64,000 nt of DNA from a virus: IMG/VR virus record IMGVR_UViG_3300042558_005120, positions 1 to 64,000 of that record; one strand, written 5' to 3'. Of the stretch, positions 17,683 to 25,411 are shown one piece after another; position 1 is the stretch's first letter; the number at the start of each line of letters is the position of its first letter. The notes beneath the pieces are model-generated. The model did not search any database. It saw nothing but the letters and a program-made list of their open reading frames with translations, and was not told where the DNA came from. The translations under genes and the position numbers were made by a program.

Positions 17683-18783
17683 TTATTCGAAATTAGAGAA
17701 AAAATCGGAACTAAATGATTTCTTTTCGGTGATAAATTTTGTTCCACTCAACAGTGTGTTAATATCATATTTTGTAATTTTCAATCTTTGTTCCCCAACT
17801 ACTCGATATGTTTTATGAAAATCCTGTTGGATAGTTTCAGGAATCACATCACCATTTAGATATACCAGTTTAATATTACGCTCTATTCTAGCACGTAAGT
17901 CATCAATGACCGGGGTTTGTTTACAATAATTTATTATCCCTGCTGAAATCGTATCTACATACAATTTTAAATCCATGACATTAACATCAAGTGGGAGGTC
18001 GGTGTAAATCAATTCAGCTTTTTGTGGTGTGATTTTATAAGTCTTTTCACCTTTTTTCCAAGACCAAATCGGAGGAACAGCGTCACCTTTATCACCGATA
18101 ATAATTTTCTCAACGATAAATTTATGGGTATCAATTTCTTCAACATCAACCTTTCCCATCAATCCAGAGATGACATCTTTGCTGGCATTAATAAAAGTAT
18201 TTGCATCGAAAAGGTCAAAATGTGAAGATGCCGCTGCGATCCATTTCGTAAAACCAGTTGGGACAATTAACGCTCGAGACTTTGAATTGGGATTAAAAAC
18301 TACAACAAAGTTTTTATCAGTATGTCGGACACATTGTTTCATATCACCATCTCCGGTGATAATTACACTGTCTTCGCCGGCTTTAAGGAATTGATCTGAC
18401 CAAAGATAAAGTAAGTCATCGCATTCCGCGCCTTTTTCCTTGGAAACAATGAAACCTTTTTCTTTAATAATTTCGGCAAAGTCGTTAATTGATTGATAAA
18501 AATTATCCCAGTTAACGCTATCATCTTTTGTCCTATTTCCTTTATAGTCAATATCATCCGTTTCCATCGGAATATCTTTGCGCCAACTTCTGGAGTCAAA
18601 TGTAAAAACAACTTTATTCGGATGTTCAAAATTACGGATTGCGTGAGAAACATCGGTCGCCACTTTACGGACAAACATTTCTTGTTCCTTTTTTGAATTG
18701 AGCAATTTTTTCGAACTTGCATAACCACCAAATGCAAAAAGAGTTTTATAGAAAAAATAATGTCCGTCAAATATTAGATTCAT
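17683..18783 (-). CDS. rnh: RNase H / FEN-type 5'-3' exonuclease
   Basis: A protein of about 366 residues with the metal-binding Asp set of the T4 RNase H / flap nuclease family: FDGHYFFYKTL at the N-terminus, TFDSRSWRK, ECDDLLYLW, IITGDGDMKQC and GDKGDAVPP. It removes RNA primers and flaps from Okazaki fragments. The start is placed at the ATG at 18783 (MNLIFDG), because the family begins there and the 18 extra codons from an upstream start are not family-like. It lies between clamp-loader genes, in keeping with lagging-strand work. Confidence 0.85.
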   Translation of the reverse strand: MNLIFDGHYFFYKTLFAFGGYASSKKLLNSKKEQEMFVRKVATDVSHAIRNFEHPNKVVFTFDSRSWRKDIPMETDDIDYKGNRTKDDSVNWDNFYQSINDFAEIIKEKGFIVSKEKGAECDDLLYLWSDQFLKAGEDSVIITGDGDMKQCVRHTDKNFVVVFNPNSKSRALIVPTGFTKWIAAASSHFDLFDANTFINASKDVISGLMGKVDVEEIDTHKFIVEKIIIGDKGDAVPPIWSWKKGEKTYKITPQKAELIYTDLPLDVNVMDLKLYVDTISAGIINYCKQTPVIDDLRARIERNIKLVYLNGDVIPETIQQDFHKTYRVVGEQRLKITKYDINTLLSGTKFITEKKSFSSDFFSNFE

Positions 18784-18854
18784 AATTATGAGATTTTTGT
18801 ACAGTATAAATATATGAAATTTTCTCGAGACTTGCAAGGAAAACCCAATCTTTT

Positions 18855-19103
18855 TTAGTAATATCCAAAACTTTCGATTGCCCTTTTAATACTTCGTTCA
18901 AGCTCTTGGCGAAGAACAAAGATTTGATTTACTGTATTTAAGTTTCCTTTAAAGACTTGTTTTCTTTGCAGCTCATTTTGTTTGTTTACTGCATAGATAT
19001 AAATCCTTGCACCAATTTTAACAACATCGAATTTTTTCCTGGGAAGTATTGGGTATGTTGTTAATATGTAACTATCAATGTCGGAAACTCTTTCAAAAAT
19101 CAT
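18855..19103 (-). CDS. Hypothetical small protein
   Basis: An 82-residue protein I do not recognise. A Lys/Arg-rich beta segment (about 20-45, KFDVVKIGARIYIYAV) is followed by a helix (about 58-80). Its start overlaps the end of the KTSC gene by 4 bases, so the two are probably translationally coupled. Confidence 0.7.
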   Translation of the reverse strand: MIFERVSDIDSYILTTYPILPRKKFDVVKIGARIYIYAVNKQNELQRKQVFKGNLNTVNQIFVLRQELERSIKRAIESFGYY

Positions 19104-19330
19104 TCTACAACTTCAGGTTTTATATGGACACTGTATTCTCTATTTCTTAGATTTTTACCAAACCATTGACCTTTGGATGTTGCAGAAGAAAAGGATTGGT
19201 AGTCATCATAAGTAAAATTTGGATATGTATATTCGTGGCCATTATGAAAAGTCACTGTAATGTTTTCCGATATGTCATCCCAGTTTGCAGACTTGACCAA
19301 AGATGAATTTACTTCTAAATTGTATTGCAT
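19100..19330 (-). CDS. KTSC-domain protein
   Basis: A 76-residue protein that is essentially one KTSC domain: VNSSLVKSANW at the start, a TVTFHNGHEYTYPN strand pair, and the closing SATSKGQWFGKNLRNREYS. The domain is named after its Lys-Thr-Ser-Cys pattern and is found alone or next to lysyl-tRNA-synthetase-like and phage proteins; its biochemical role is not established. It is coupled to the following small gene and sits in the clamp-loader cluster. Confidence 0.75.
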   Translation of the reverse strand: MQYNLEVNSSLVKSANWDDISENITVTFHNGHEYTYPNFTYDDYQSFSSATSKGQWFGKNLRNREYSVHIKPEVVE

Positions 19331-19342
19331 AAAAAAAGTTTA

Positions 19343-20296
19343 TTAGTTTGCTAAAATCATTTGACACTCATATACCGCAGCCAACATTGAAATTGCTGGG
19401 TCAATTACTTGAATTCTTTGTGACTGATAATGTGCAGCCTTAATTACAATTTGTGGGATTTTTCCAACTAACTTTGGATGATTGTCTCTAATGTAGTCAG
19501 GCAATTCAGCACCAAGTGCAGTCAAGACATCGTCAACCTTTGAACCATAGTTGACCATTAAAAATTTATAAGTCTCAGTTGGGTCAGGTTTAGTTCCGCA
19601 AACCATTTGAAATACATCCGCAAACGAATAGTTTAATTTTTTGATGTCTTCAACTTTAATTTCAGTAACACCTTGAATTACGAAACTTTGAACTTTATTG
19701 AGAATTGTTCTCATGTCCGGGAAGTTTCTTTTTACAAATTCAATTACTGCATCTTTTTCAATTTGAATATTTGCAGCTTTCAGGATTGACCAAGTTCGTT
19801 TAATAAACTCAACCATTACTTCTTTTTCCTCTTCATTTGAAACAAAGTCAAATGATATACAATTAAATCTCGATTGTACAGGCTCTGGAACTTTATTGAT
19901 ATAATTACAAGTTGCAATAAAGCGAGCAGTGTGTGCAAATTTTTCAATCGTGGCACGAAGTGCTTTATAGAATTGGTCAGAAGCACCATCAATCTCATCA
20001 AGAATAACAACCTTGTATTTCTCAGCGCCATCCATTAACGAAATAGTCGAGCACCAATTTGTAATTTTGTCTCGAATAACATCGACGGAACTTTCATCCG
20101 AAACGTTGATGTATAAAGTTGGATAGTTTGCAGCCAATACTTTTGCTGAACTTGTTTTTCCTAATCCGGGACTTCCATAAAGAAGGAAGTTTTGATGAAG
20201 TTCACCGTTGCCGAAGGATTTGCGAATGCGGCTTGGTAGAATAAGTTGGTCAAGTGTTTTAGGGCGATACCTTTCGGTAAATAACTCTTGGATCAT
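19343..20296 (-). CDS. gp44: Clamp-loader ATPase large subunit
   Basis: A 317-residue AAA+ protein, like T4 gp44 (319). The Walker A is LYGSPGLGKTSSAK (about 39-52), Walker B is VVILDEIDGA (about 98-107), and the arginine-finger region is PVQSRFNCISF (about 150-160). With gp62 it opens and loads the gp45 clamp for replication and, in T4, for late transcription. It is followed in the same unit by KTSC, RNase H and the gp62-like gene. Confidence 0.93.
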   Translation of the reverse strand: MIQELFTERYRPKTLDQLILPSRIRKSFGNGELHQNFLLYGSPGLGKTSSAKVLAANYPTLYINVSDESSVDVIRDKITNWCSTISLMDGAEKYKVVILDEIDGASDQFYKALRATIEKFAHTARFIATCNYINKVPEPVQSRFNCISFDFVSNEEEKEVMVEFIKRTWSILKAANIQIEKDAVIEFVKRNFPDMRTILNKVQSFVIQGVTEIKVEDIKKLNYSFADVFQMVCGTKPDPTETYKFLMVNYGSKVDDVLTALGAELPDYIRDNHPKLVGKIPQIVIKAAHYQSQRIQVIDPAISMLAAVYECQMILAN

Positions 20297-20356
20297 ATTA
20301 TAATTTTTAAGAATGAATAATTTTTATTTTATATGCCGAAACGACTTGTGAGTTTT

Positions 20357-20677
20357 TTAATCCGATAAATTATTTACAAGTTTTGCAAGGACATGGCCAT
20401 GACAACCTTTTGGGTGACACCAACATCCCAAGACTTTTCCTTTTAATTCTTTAAGGTCAGATAACAACCGACGGCCATCGCCTAACAATATCCAGTTTTC
20501 GTATGCCTGGATTGCTTCTTGTCGAGATTTTACAATAAATTCAGCTCGGGTTTCTTTGTCTTTGATATGTGAAAATGGATTTCCCCATTTGCTCGGACGT
20601 CCAATATAGATATCATAGTCCTCCTTTTTACAGTGGACGACTTTACATTCTGGTGAGTTTTGATTTATCAAATTCAT
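20357..20677 (-). CDS. DUF4326-domain protein
   Basis: About 106 residues. It matches the DUF4326 pattern: IYIGRPSKWGNPF near the start, a central helix, and a closing GCWCHPKGCHGHVLA with Cys and His that may bind metal. This family is widespread in phages with no established function. The ATG at 20677 (MNLINQ) is preferred to an upstream start because the upstream 13 codons overlap the oxygenase gene and are not family-like. Confidence 0.8.
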   Translation of the reverse strand: MNLINQNSPECKVVHCKKEDYDIYIGRPSKWGNPFSHIKDKETRAEFIVKSRQEAIQAYENWILLGDGRRLLSDLKELKGKVLGCWCHPKGCHGHVLAKLVNNLSD

Positions 20678-20688
20678 TAAAATATAAT

Positions 20689-21285
20689 TTATGAGAAAGG
20701 AATGCCACCCAACCAAAAAACTAATGATTTACGAACTCCACTTGTTACTGGTGTAATACGATGAGTTAAATAGGTTGGGTAGATAACAACACTACCAGCA
20801 GCACGACTCACAGTATACCAATACTCTGGATTTGGACTAGATGCGAACTCTAAATTACCCCCACGGTAGTCATCACTGTCTGACAGTTGAACTGTGACTG
20901 CTAACTTTCGACTTGAATAAGGATGGATATCTCCAATATCCACGTGCCAATCAAAGTGATCTCCAGATTCCCATTCACAATACATAATTGGTTCGGTAAA
21001 ATCTAAAGGTTCAAATTTGAATGCCTCGCCATTTGCCCATAGTGCTAAATCGTATACTCTGCCGTACAACCAACTCCATTCATCCGTATATGGAATCCAT
21101 GCTATTTTACAGGACCTAGTTTCTTTGGCAATTTCACCGGAGACGGTTGCTTGCGACAATTCTAATTCGGCAAGTTGTTTTTTAATATTTTGAATTTCAC
21201 CAAATTCAATGCAGCTTGGTAAAGTAATGCTTGACATTCTGACTGCATTAATCTCCGGGTGCGGATTAGTATCGAGTAATATCAT
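20689..21285 (-). CDS. 2-oxoglutarate/Fe(II) dioxygenase (PKHD-type hydroxylase)
   Basis: A 198-residue protein with the 2OG-Fe(II) jelly-roll motifs: HFDWHVDIGD (HxD iron ligands at about 131-133), a distal THRITPVTSG His, and the Arg in VRKSLVFW that binds 2-oxoglutarate. It resembles prolyl-hydroxylase-type enzymes common in large T4-like phages. The substrate is unknown; a protein or nucleic acid of host or virion is possible. It lies directly upstream of the DUF4326 gene. Confidence 0.85.
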   Translation of the reverse strand: MILLDTNPHPEINAVRMSSITLPSCIEFGEIQNIKKQLAELELSQATVSGEIAKETRSCKIAWIPYTDEWSWLYGRVYDLALWANGEAFKFEPLDFTEPIMYCEWESGDHFDWHVDIGDIHPYSSRKLAVTVQLSDSDDYRGGNLEFASSPNPEYWYTVSRAAGSVVIYPTYLTHRITPVTSGVRKSLVFWLGGIPFS

Positions 21286-21287
21286 TT

Positions 21288-21602
21288 TTATTTTTTTACA
21301 AGTTCATCTTTCCAAGTACTTTCCTTTGCACTATTTCTCCACGGCCATGTTGATTTTGCTTTGGCATAGTCACCATCATTATATTCTTTAATCCACAATC
21401 TTTGTTCCCAATATTGGTCACACCCCCATACTCCGTAAATAACGAACCACATCCATTCAAAATAAAAATGCGGCTCTCTTTCACACCGGGGTGTTTCCCA
21501 TTTATCTTTCCACATTAATCCAGAGCGGGTGAGTCTTGGAAGCCAAAACCAACTATGATTTTTTTTAAATCTAATTCTAAAAACTGGCCGTTTGATTTTC
21601 AT
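21288..21602 (-). CDS. Hypothetical Trp-rich protein
   Basis: A 104-residue protein, very rich in Trp (about 14), Arg and Lys, with pattern FWLPRLTRSGLMWKDKW then FYFEWMWFVIYG. No catalytic motif seen. Small proteins of this composition occur in other large T4-like phages, but their function is unknown to me. It ends 2 bases before the oxygenase gene. Confidence 0.75.
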   Translation of the reverse strand: MKIKRPVFRIRFKKNHSWFWLPRLTRSGLMWKDKWETPRCEREPHFYFEWMWFVIYGVWGCDQYWEQRLWIKEYNDGDYAKAKSTWPWRNSAKESTWKDELVKK

Positions 21603-21629
21603 AATTATAAATTTTATTCAATATAACAA

Positions 21630-21666
21630 AAAAAGTTGGGACTTGTAAGAAAATCACCAACTTTTT
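21630..21666 (-). terminator. Rho-independent terminator after the portal gene
   Basis: Stem AAAAAGTTGG/CCAACTTTTT around a 17-base loop, with T-rich sequence on the minus strand, about 20 bases past the portal stop codon. Confidence 0.75.
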
Positions 21667-21686
21667 TAGAATAATTTTGAAATATT

Positions 21687-23312
21687 TTAGAATCCCATTC
21701 CGCCACCCATATCGTTCTGTGCAGCTTGGATTTGCTGAGCAAGTTTCATATCCTCTAAGTCCTGTGCTTGTTTTTCTTTCATCATTCTTTCGTTTGCAGC
21801 AATATCATCAGCAGAAAGTTTCATATATCTTTCAATTACAAATTTAGGTGCAAAGATTGGAACATCAGTGTCCATACCAGAAGCATCTTTCTTTTTGTCA
21901 TAGATACCCATCATTGTGTTTGCGATATTAACTCGCTGTTCCAAGATTTGCATTTCTTTTAATTCTTCAAAGATATTATCTTTATTATATCTGAGTGACA
22001 AACTTGCTTTCATTAATTCGTCTTCAGCAAGCTCTGGGTATATCAGACCAATTTGGATAAAAAGAGGCTTGAGTAATACTTCTTGGAATATTGAACGAAG
22101 ACGATTGATGAATTTAAAGAAACGAATTTCTTCACGGTCAATACCATCGGCCGAAATACTAAATTGACTTCCACCGTTTTCTTTGTCGAAGCGACTGAAC
22201 GGAATTTTCGAATCTTCTTTAACTTTATCTTTGAAATATTTAAGAGCATCAGTATCGGATAAATCAAATCCTTCACTTGCTAATACAGATATATCCGGAG
22301 ATTCACCGTTTTTACTTGGGAATAAGTAGTTTTTGTAGAATTGCATTGAAGGCGAACCGTTGATGCTTAATTCCCCAGAATCATAATCTAAATTGATATC
22401 CTCTTTATAGATATTAATCATCTCTGCTAATGATTCTTTAGCACGTTGCGGTGATTTGGTACCAATTGGGACAACCATTTTCATTCTGAACTGGGAATTC
22501 ATTGTGTTCCAAATTACACGGCTATTTTCCATAATCCTTAGTAGATTGAAAGAACGAACCATCCTTTCAACATAACTCACACGGCCTGTAAAGTTTCCTT
22601 TTGCATAAGAAATATAAATAATCTGTGAGTCCAAAAGAACTCTCTTCATTGAAGGAACGTCTTCATATTGAACCCAGATTTTTTTGAATGTTCCATCACT
22701 TCCTTTTTCAACACCCGGACGTAATGAAATAGGGTCAAGTTCTTTGAAACCCACAATGTTCTTTCCATCCGGGTCATAGATAATCTCAAAGGCAATAAAA
22801 CCGTCAATTAGAAGCTGTCGAAAATATCCCCAAGCATCCTGACCTTCAGAAAAGTGAAAGTGTGTATAGATTTTTTTAAACTGTTGACTAACTTCAGCAA
22901 TAATTTCTTTTTGATTATCCGGAGACAAAATCTCTTTTAGCTTAGTTGTGTCAATATCAGCAAAGAAATTAGAGTCATTAAAAACAATTGCTTCATCTGT
23001 AATTGTATCTACAATAAACTCAATCTCTGGATTCATTGCAAATTTTCTTAAGTAACCTCTTCTTGCCTTGTAGTCTTTGTCGAAAAACGCAATAAATTTC
23101 TTTTGTCCGACGTCGGCGAGTGCTAACGAATATAAAAATTCCTCGGGTAAATAACCTTGGTTACCAAATTCGGATTCAGTAACACCCACTGCTCTGGATT
23201 GCTTAACGACCATGTCATCGTATCGCATTCCTAAGTTAGATAAGGTTTTTAAGCTTTTTGATAATTGACCGAATATTGGATTGACGCCAACTCGGTCGAT
23301 GAAACCTGCCAT
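21687..23312 (-). CDS. gp20: Portal protein
   Basis: A 541-residue portal protein (T4 gp20 has 524). It forms the dodecameric vertex ring through which DNA is packaged and where the tail joins. The N-terminal MAGFIDRVG start, the RKFAMNPEIEFIVDTITDEA segment (about 90-110) and the C-terminal RLRSIFQEVLLKPL helix (about 385-400) are family features. The C-terminus is Met/Gln/Gly-rich. It is separated from gp17-19 here, unlike the T4 order, and is transcribed after gp4 and gp55. The leader TATATAAAATAAAAAAC precedes the ATG. Confidence 0.92.
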   Translation of the reverse strand: MAGFIDRVGVNPIFGQLSKSLKTLSNLGMRYDDMVVKQSRAVGVTESEFGNQGYLPEEFLYSLALADVGQKKFIAFFDKDYKARRGYLRKFAMNPEIEFIVDTITDEAIVFNDSNFFADIDTTKLKEILSPDNQKEIIAEVSQQFKKIYTHFHFSEGQDAWGYFRQLLIDGFIAFEIIYDPDGKNIVGFKELDPISLRPGVEKGSDGTFKKIWVQYEDVPSMKRVLLDSQIIYISYAKGNFTGRVSYVERMVRSFNLLRIMENSRVIWNTMNSQFRMKMVVPIGTKSPQRAKESLAEMINIYKEDINLDYDSGELSINGSPSMQFYKNYLFPSKNGESPDISVLASEGFDLSDTDALKYFKDKVKEDSKIPFSRFDKENGGSQFSISADGIDREEIRFFKFINRLRSIFQEVLLKPLFIQIGLIYPELAEDELMKASLSLRYNKDNIFEELKEMQILEQRVNIANTMMGIYDKKKDASGMDTDVPIFAPKFVIERYMKLSADDIAANERMMKEKQAQDLEDMKLAQQIQAAQNDMGGGMGF

Positions 23313-23362
23313 TTGTTAGTTTTTTATTTTATATAAAGAAAAAAGAAATTAGTTTTTGTATT

Positions 23363-24082
23363 TTAACCACCTGGCTTGGTGTACTTTTTCTGATTTTTTG
23401 TTGCCTTGTCTGCGCTTATATTGTGTTCTGTTAAACCTTTTTTCTTATCTATATAATCATTCCATATTGCTGCTAAACCTTTACCAGCAATGTCTTTTGA
23501 TACATAATACGGTATCTTTTCCCAGTCTTCAAGTTCAATAAGTACAGCACTTTTGATGTTATCAACAATGTAATTTCTTACTGCCCATTGATAACCTATT
23601 GTTGCCTTTTCGTTAAATAACGTATATACAAAATACCAATTTGTTAAATATTGCCAAAGGCGATTAACTGCACCTATTTGATCTTTATCAATAGCCTTTT
23701 CTGCAGCATATATATCATTTTTAAACACCTGGAAGAAATTCTCTAAAACTTCAACTCTTGTGAATTCTGGAAGCAGATTTAAATTTAAACCTTGGACAAT
23801 TACATTACCTTTTTCTGAGACGTATTGTCCATGGACTAATACTAAAGGACGTTTGTCATAGTAGTCAAGTTCTTTCTTGGTTATCGGGTCATACATCCAA
23901 GTATAAATTCGACCGGGTAAAAAGAAGTCAAATTTTCGGGCATGGAAGCGTTCGGTTGTTTCCAGGAACCCGGTATCTTCAAACGGTTTAACTGCATACT
24001 TTTGATAAAAGTAATTAAATGTTTCAGTTCTTCTTTTTCCTTTTGCCTTCTCTTCTTTATAAGCTTCCAATGGACTTTTCAT
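23363..24082 (-). CDS. Conserved virion-associated protein (unknown role)
   Basis: A 239-residue protein with a segment FFLPGRIYTWMYDP, YYDKRPLVL and GLNLNLLP (about 52-105) that recurs in T4-like phages of marine type. The C-terminal half is helical and aromatic. It sits between gp4 and the portal gene, so a role in head or tail structure is likely, but I cannot name it. Its start overlaps the gp4 stop by 4 bases. Confidence 0.7.
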   Translation of the reverse strand: MKSPLEAYKEEKAKGKRRTETFNYFYQKYAVKPFEDTGFLETTERFHARKFDFFLPGRIYTWMYDPITKKELDYYDKRPLVLVHGQYVSEKGNVIVQGLNLNLLPEFTRVEVLENFFQVFKNDIYAAEKAIDKDQIGAVNRLWQYLTNWYFVYTLFNEKATIGYQWAVRNYIVDNIKSAVLIELEDWEKIPYYVSKDIAGKGLAAIWNDYIDKKKGLTEHNISADKATKNQKKYTKPGG

Positions 24083-24585
24083 ACGCCTTTATTGTACAGA
24101 AATTTTTCAGTGATAACAACAAAAACGTAACCCATTTTTCGGGCATATTCTTTTGCTGCATCAAATTTGGATTTATTAATAATCCATTTTTTCAGTTGCT
24201 CATTGTGAGCAGTAATTTGGTTTATTGATGGCTTTTGCCCGTTAAGAACAGGTTTCTGTAAAACTGATTCGGGCTTCACTTCAACTATATAGTCGACGGT
24301 AACATCTTCAGATTTTTTAACTCGCATAAAAAAATCTACATAATACAAATGCCCCGGATGCTCCGGTTTATCAAATGGGGTTCGGTATGGAATGCCAATT
24401 GGCTCGGATGCCCAGCATACAATATCAGGTGATAAGTCACAATAGCAACAAAAACGTTGCTCCCACGAAGACCTGAAAATTATCTTCGTGGGATCACCTA
24501 TATATTTTTCAGAATTGATTAATTTGTAGTATCCTTGTTTGTAGCCTGATTTTAAAGTTGGTTTATTTTCTTTAATTTTGCTCAT
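24079..24585 (-). CDS. gp4: Head completion protein
   Basis: A 168-residue protein of the T4 gp4 (head completion) family, which has a TnsA/endonuclease-like fold and is needed to finish filled heads. Clear markers: QGYYKLINSEKYIGD, FRSSWEQRFCCYCD, WASEPIGIPY, and YVDFFMRV with a downstream VEVKPE, the acidic and Lys residues matching a nuclease core. Coupled by overlap with the next virion gene. Confidence 0.87.
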   Translation of the reverse strand: MSKIKENKPTLKSGYKQGYYKLINSEKYIGDPTKIIFRSSWEQRFCCYCDLSPDIVCWASEPIGIPYRTPFDKPEHPGHLYYVDFFMRVKKSEDVTVDYIVEVKPESVLQKPVLNGQKPSINQITAHNEQLKKWIINKSKFDAAKEYARKMGYVFVVITEKFLYNKGV

Positions 24586-24591
24586 ACATAT

Positions 24592-24936
24592 CTACAAGTT
24601 ATATAAATTTTCGTGGTCTAAAGATACTTTTGTAAGTGTTGAATTTGGATATAATTTTTTCCAACCTTTGCCGAAACCGTTTTTAATCATTTGTGTATAG
24701 TAAGCAAAAACATTTTTCGATTTTTCAGGGTTGTAACCTTTCCAGTATTTAACAATGTCCATCATAGCAAACGCAATACAATCCTCTCGGTCTTCTTCGT
24801 ATTTGTACTTTAATTTTTTTGATGCGCCTTCAGCCATTGCTCGTAACATCTTAACAGCCTTCGTGGTTAATTCTCCTTTTTCTTTAGATAATGCGATTTC
24901 TTTTCTGAGTTCTTCAGCGTTTACATAATGTGCCAT
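24592..24936 (-). CDS. gp55: Late-transcription sigma factor
   Basis: About 114 residues (T4 gp55 has 185; the C-terminal part is missing or diverged). It starts YVNAEELRKEI, then a helix AVKMLRAMAEGASKKLKY and a REDCIAFAMMDIVKYWKGYNPEKSKNVFAYYTQMIKN region that follow sigma region 2 as in gp55. It directs host RNA polymerase to late promoters together with the gp45 clamp. The start is uncertain: ATG 24936 leaves a 10-base gap to the previous ORF, while ATG 24975 would overlap it by 29 bases. I prefer 24936 because T4 gp55 begins similarly. Confidence 0.82.
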   Translation of the reverse strand: MAHYVNAEELRKEIALSKEKGELTTKAVKMLRAMAEGASKKLKYKYEEDREDCIAFAMMDIVKYWKGYNPEKSKNVFAYYTQMIKNGFGKGWKKLYPNSTLTKVSLDHENLYNL

Positions 24937-24946
24937 GTTTTTAGAT

Positions 24947-25411
24947 TTATCCTGGTCCAACAATATTGTTTTCATTTTTTAAAGCATTGATATATGCCTG
25001 TAATTCAGATATGCATATAGTTATAGAGTCAAAAGACAAATTGGTTTCAGTTTTTAAGTGTGATTCTAAGCCTTTTAATTCATCGTATATGGTTCCAACT
25101 TTTGAAATTACCATATCTATTAGTTTGTTAAATTTCTCTGGAACGTTTTCCTTTGTCTTAACTTTATTCTTTAAATCGTCTTCTGAATTATAAACGCCCC
25201 ACTCGTTAATCTCTAACTTTTTTTTTAACGATTCTTTGATACTAATATTAGCACCATCACTTTGAGCGGCTAACTTTATATCTTCCTTTTTAGAAGAAAT
25301 TTCTGCCTTCTTTATAATTTTAACATCATTACAGTTTGCAATTGCAGTGGTACCATTTTCAAAACGAATAACCACACTGTTGTCAGCATCATTGCTACCT
25401 ATTACTATACC
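24947..25411 (-). CDS. -1 frame extension of the 787-residue protein
   Basis: An open frame of 154 codons lying in the -1 frame after an A9 run at the end of the upstream gene. Read as a continuation, the sequence goes KKKGIVIGSNDADNSVVIRFENG, a plausible beta strand pair with no break, whereas a separate start would need the GTG at 25375 within that strand. The rest is Lys/Glu-rich and helical with no recognised motif. I annotate it as an extension made by -1 frameshifting on A-AAA-AAG (product about 940 residues), with an independent 142-residue protein or an indel in the A run as alternatives. Confidence 0.6.
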   Translation of the reverse strand, partial: GIVIGSNDADNSVVIRFENGTTAIANCNDVKIIKKAEISSKKEDIKLAAQSDGANISIKESLKKKLEINEWGVYNSEDDLKNKVKTKENVPEKFNKLIDMVISKVGTIYDELKGLESHLKTETNLSFDSITICISELQAYINALKNENNIVGPG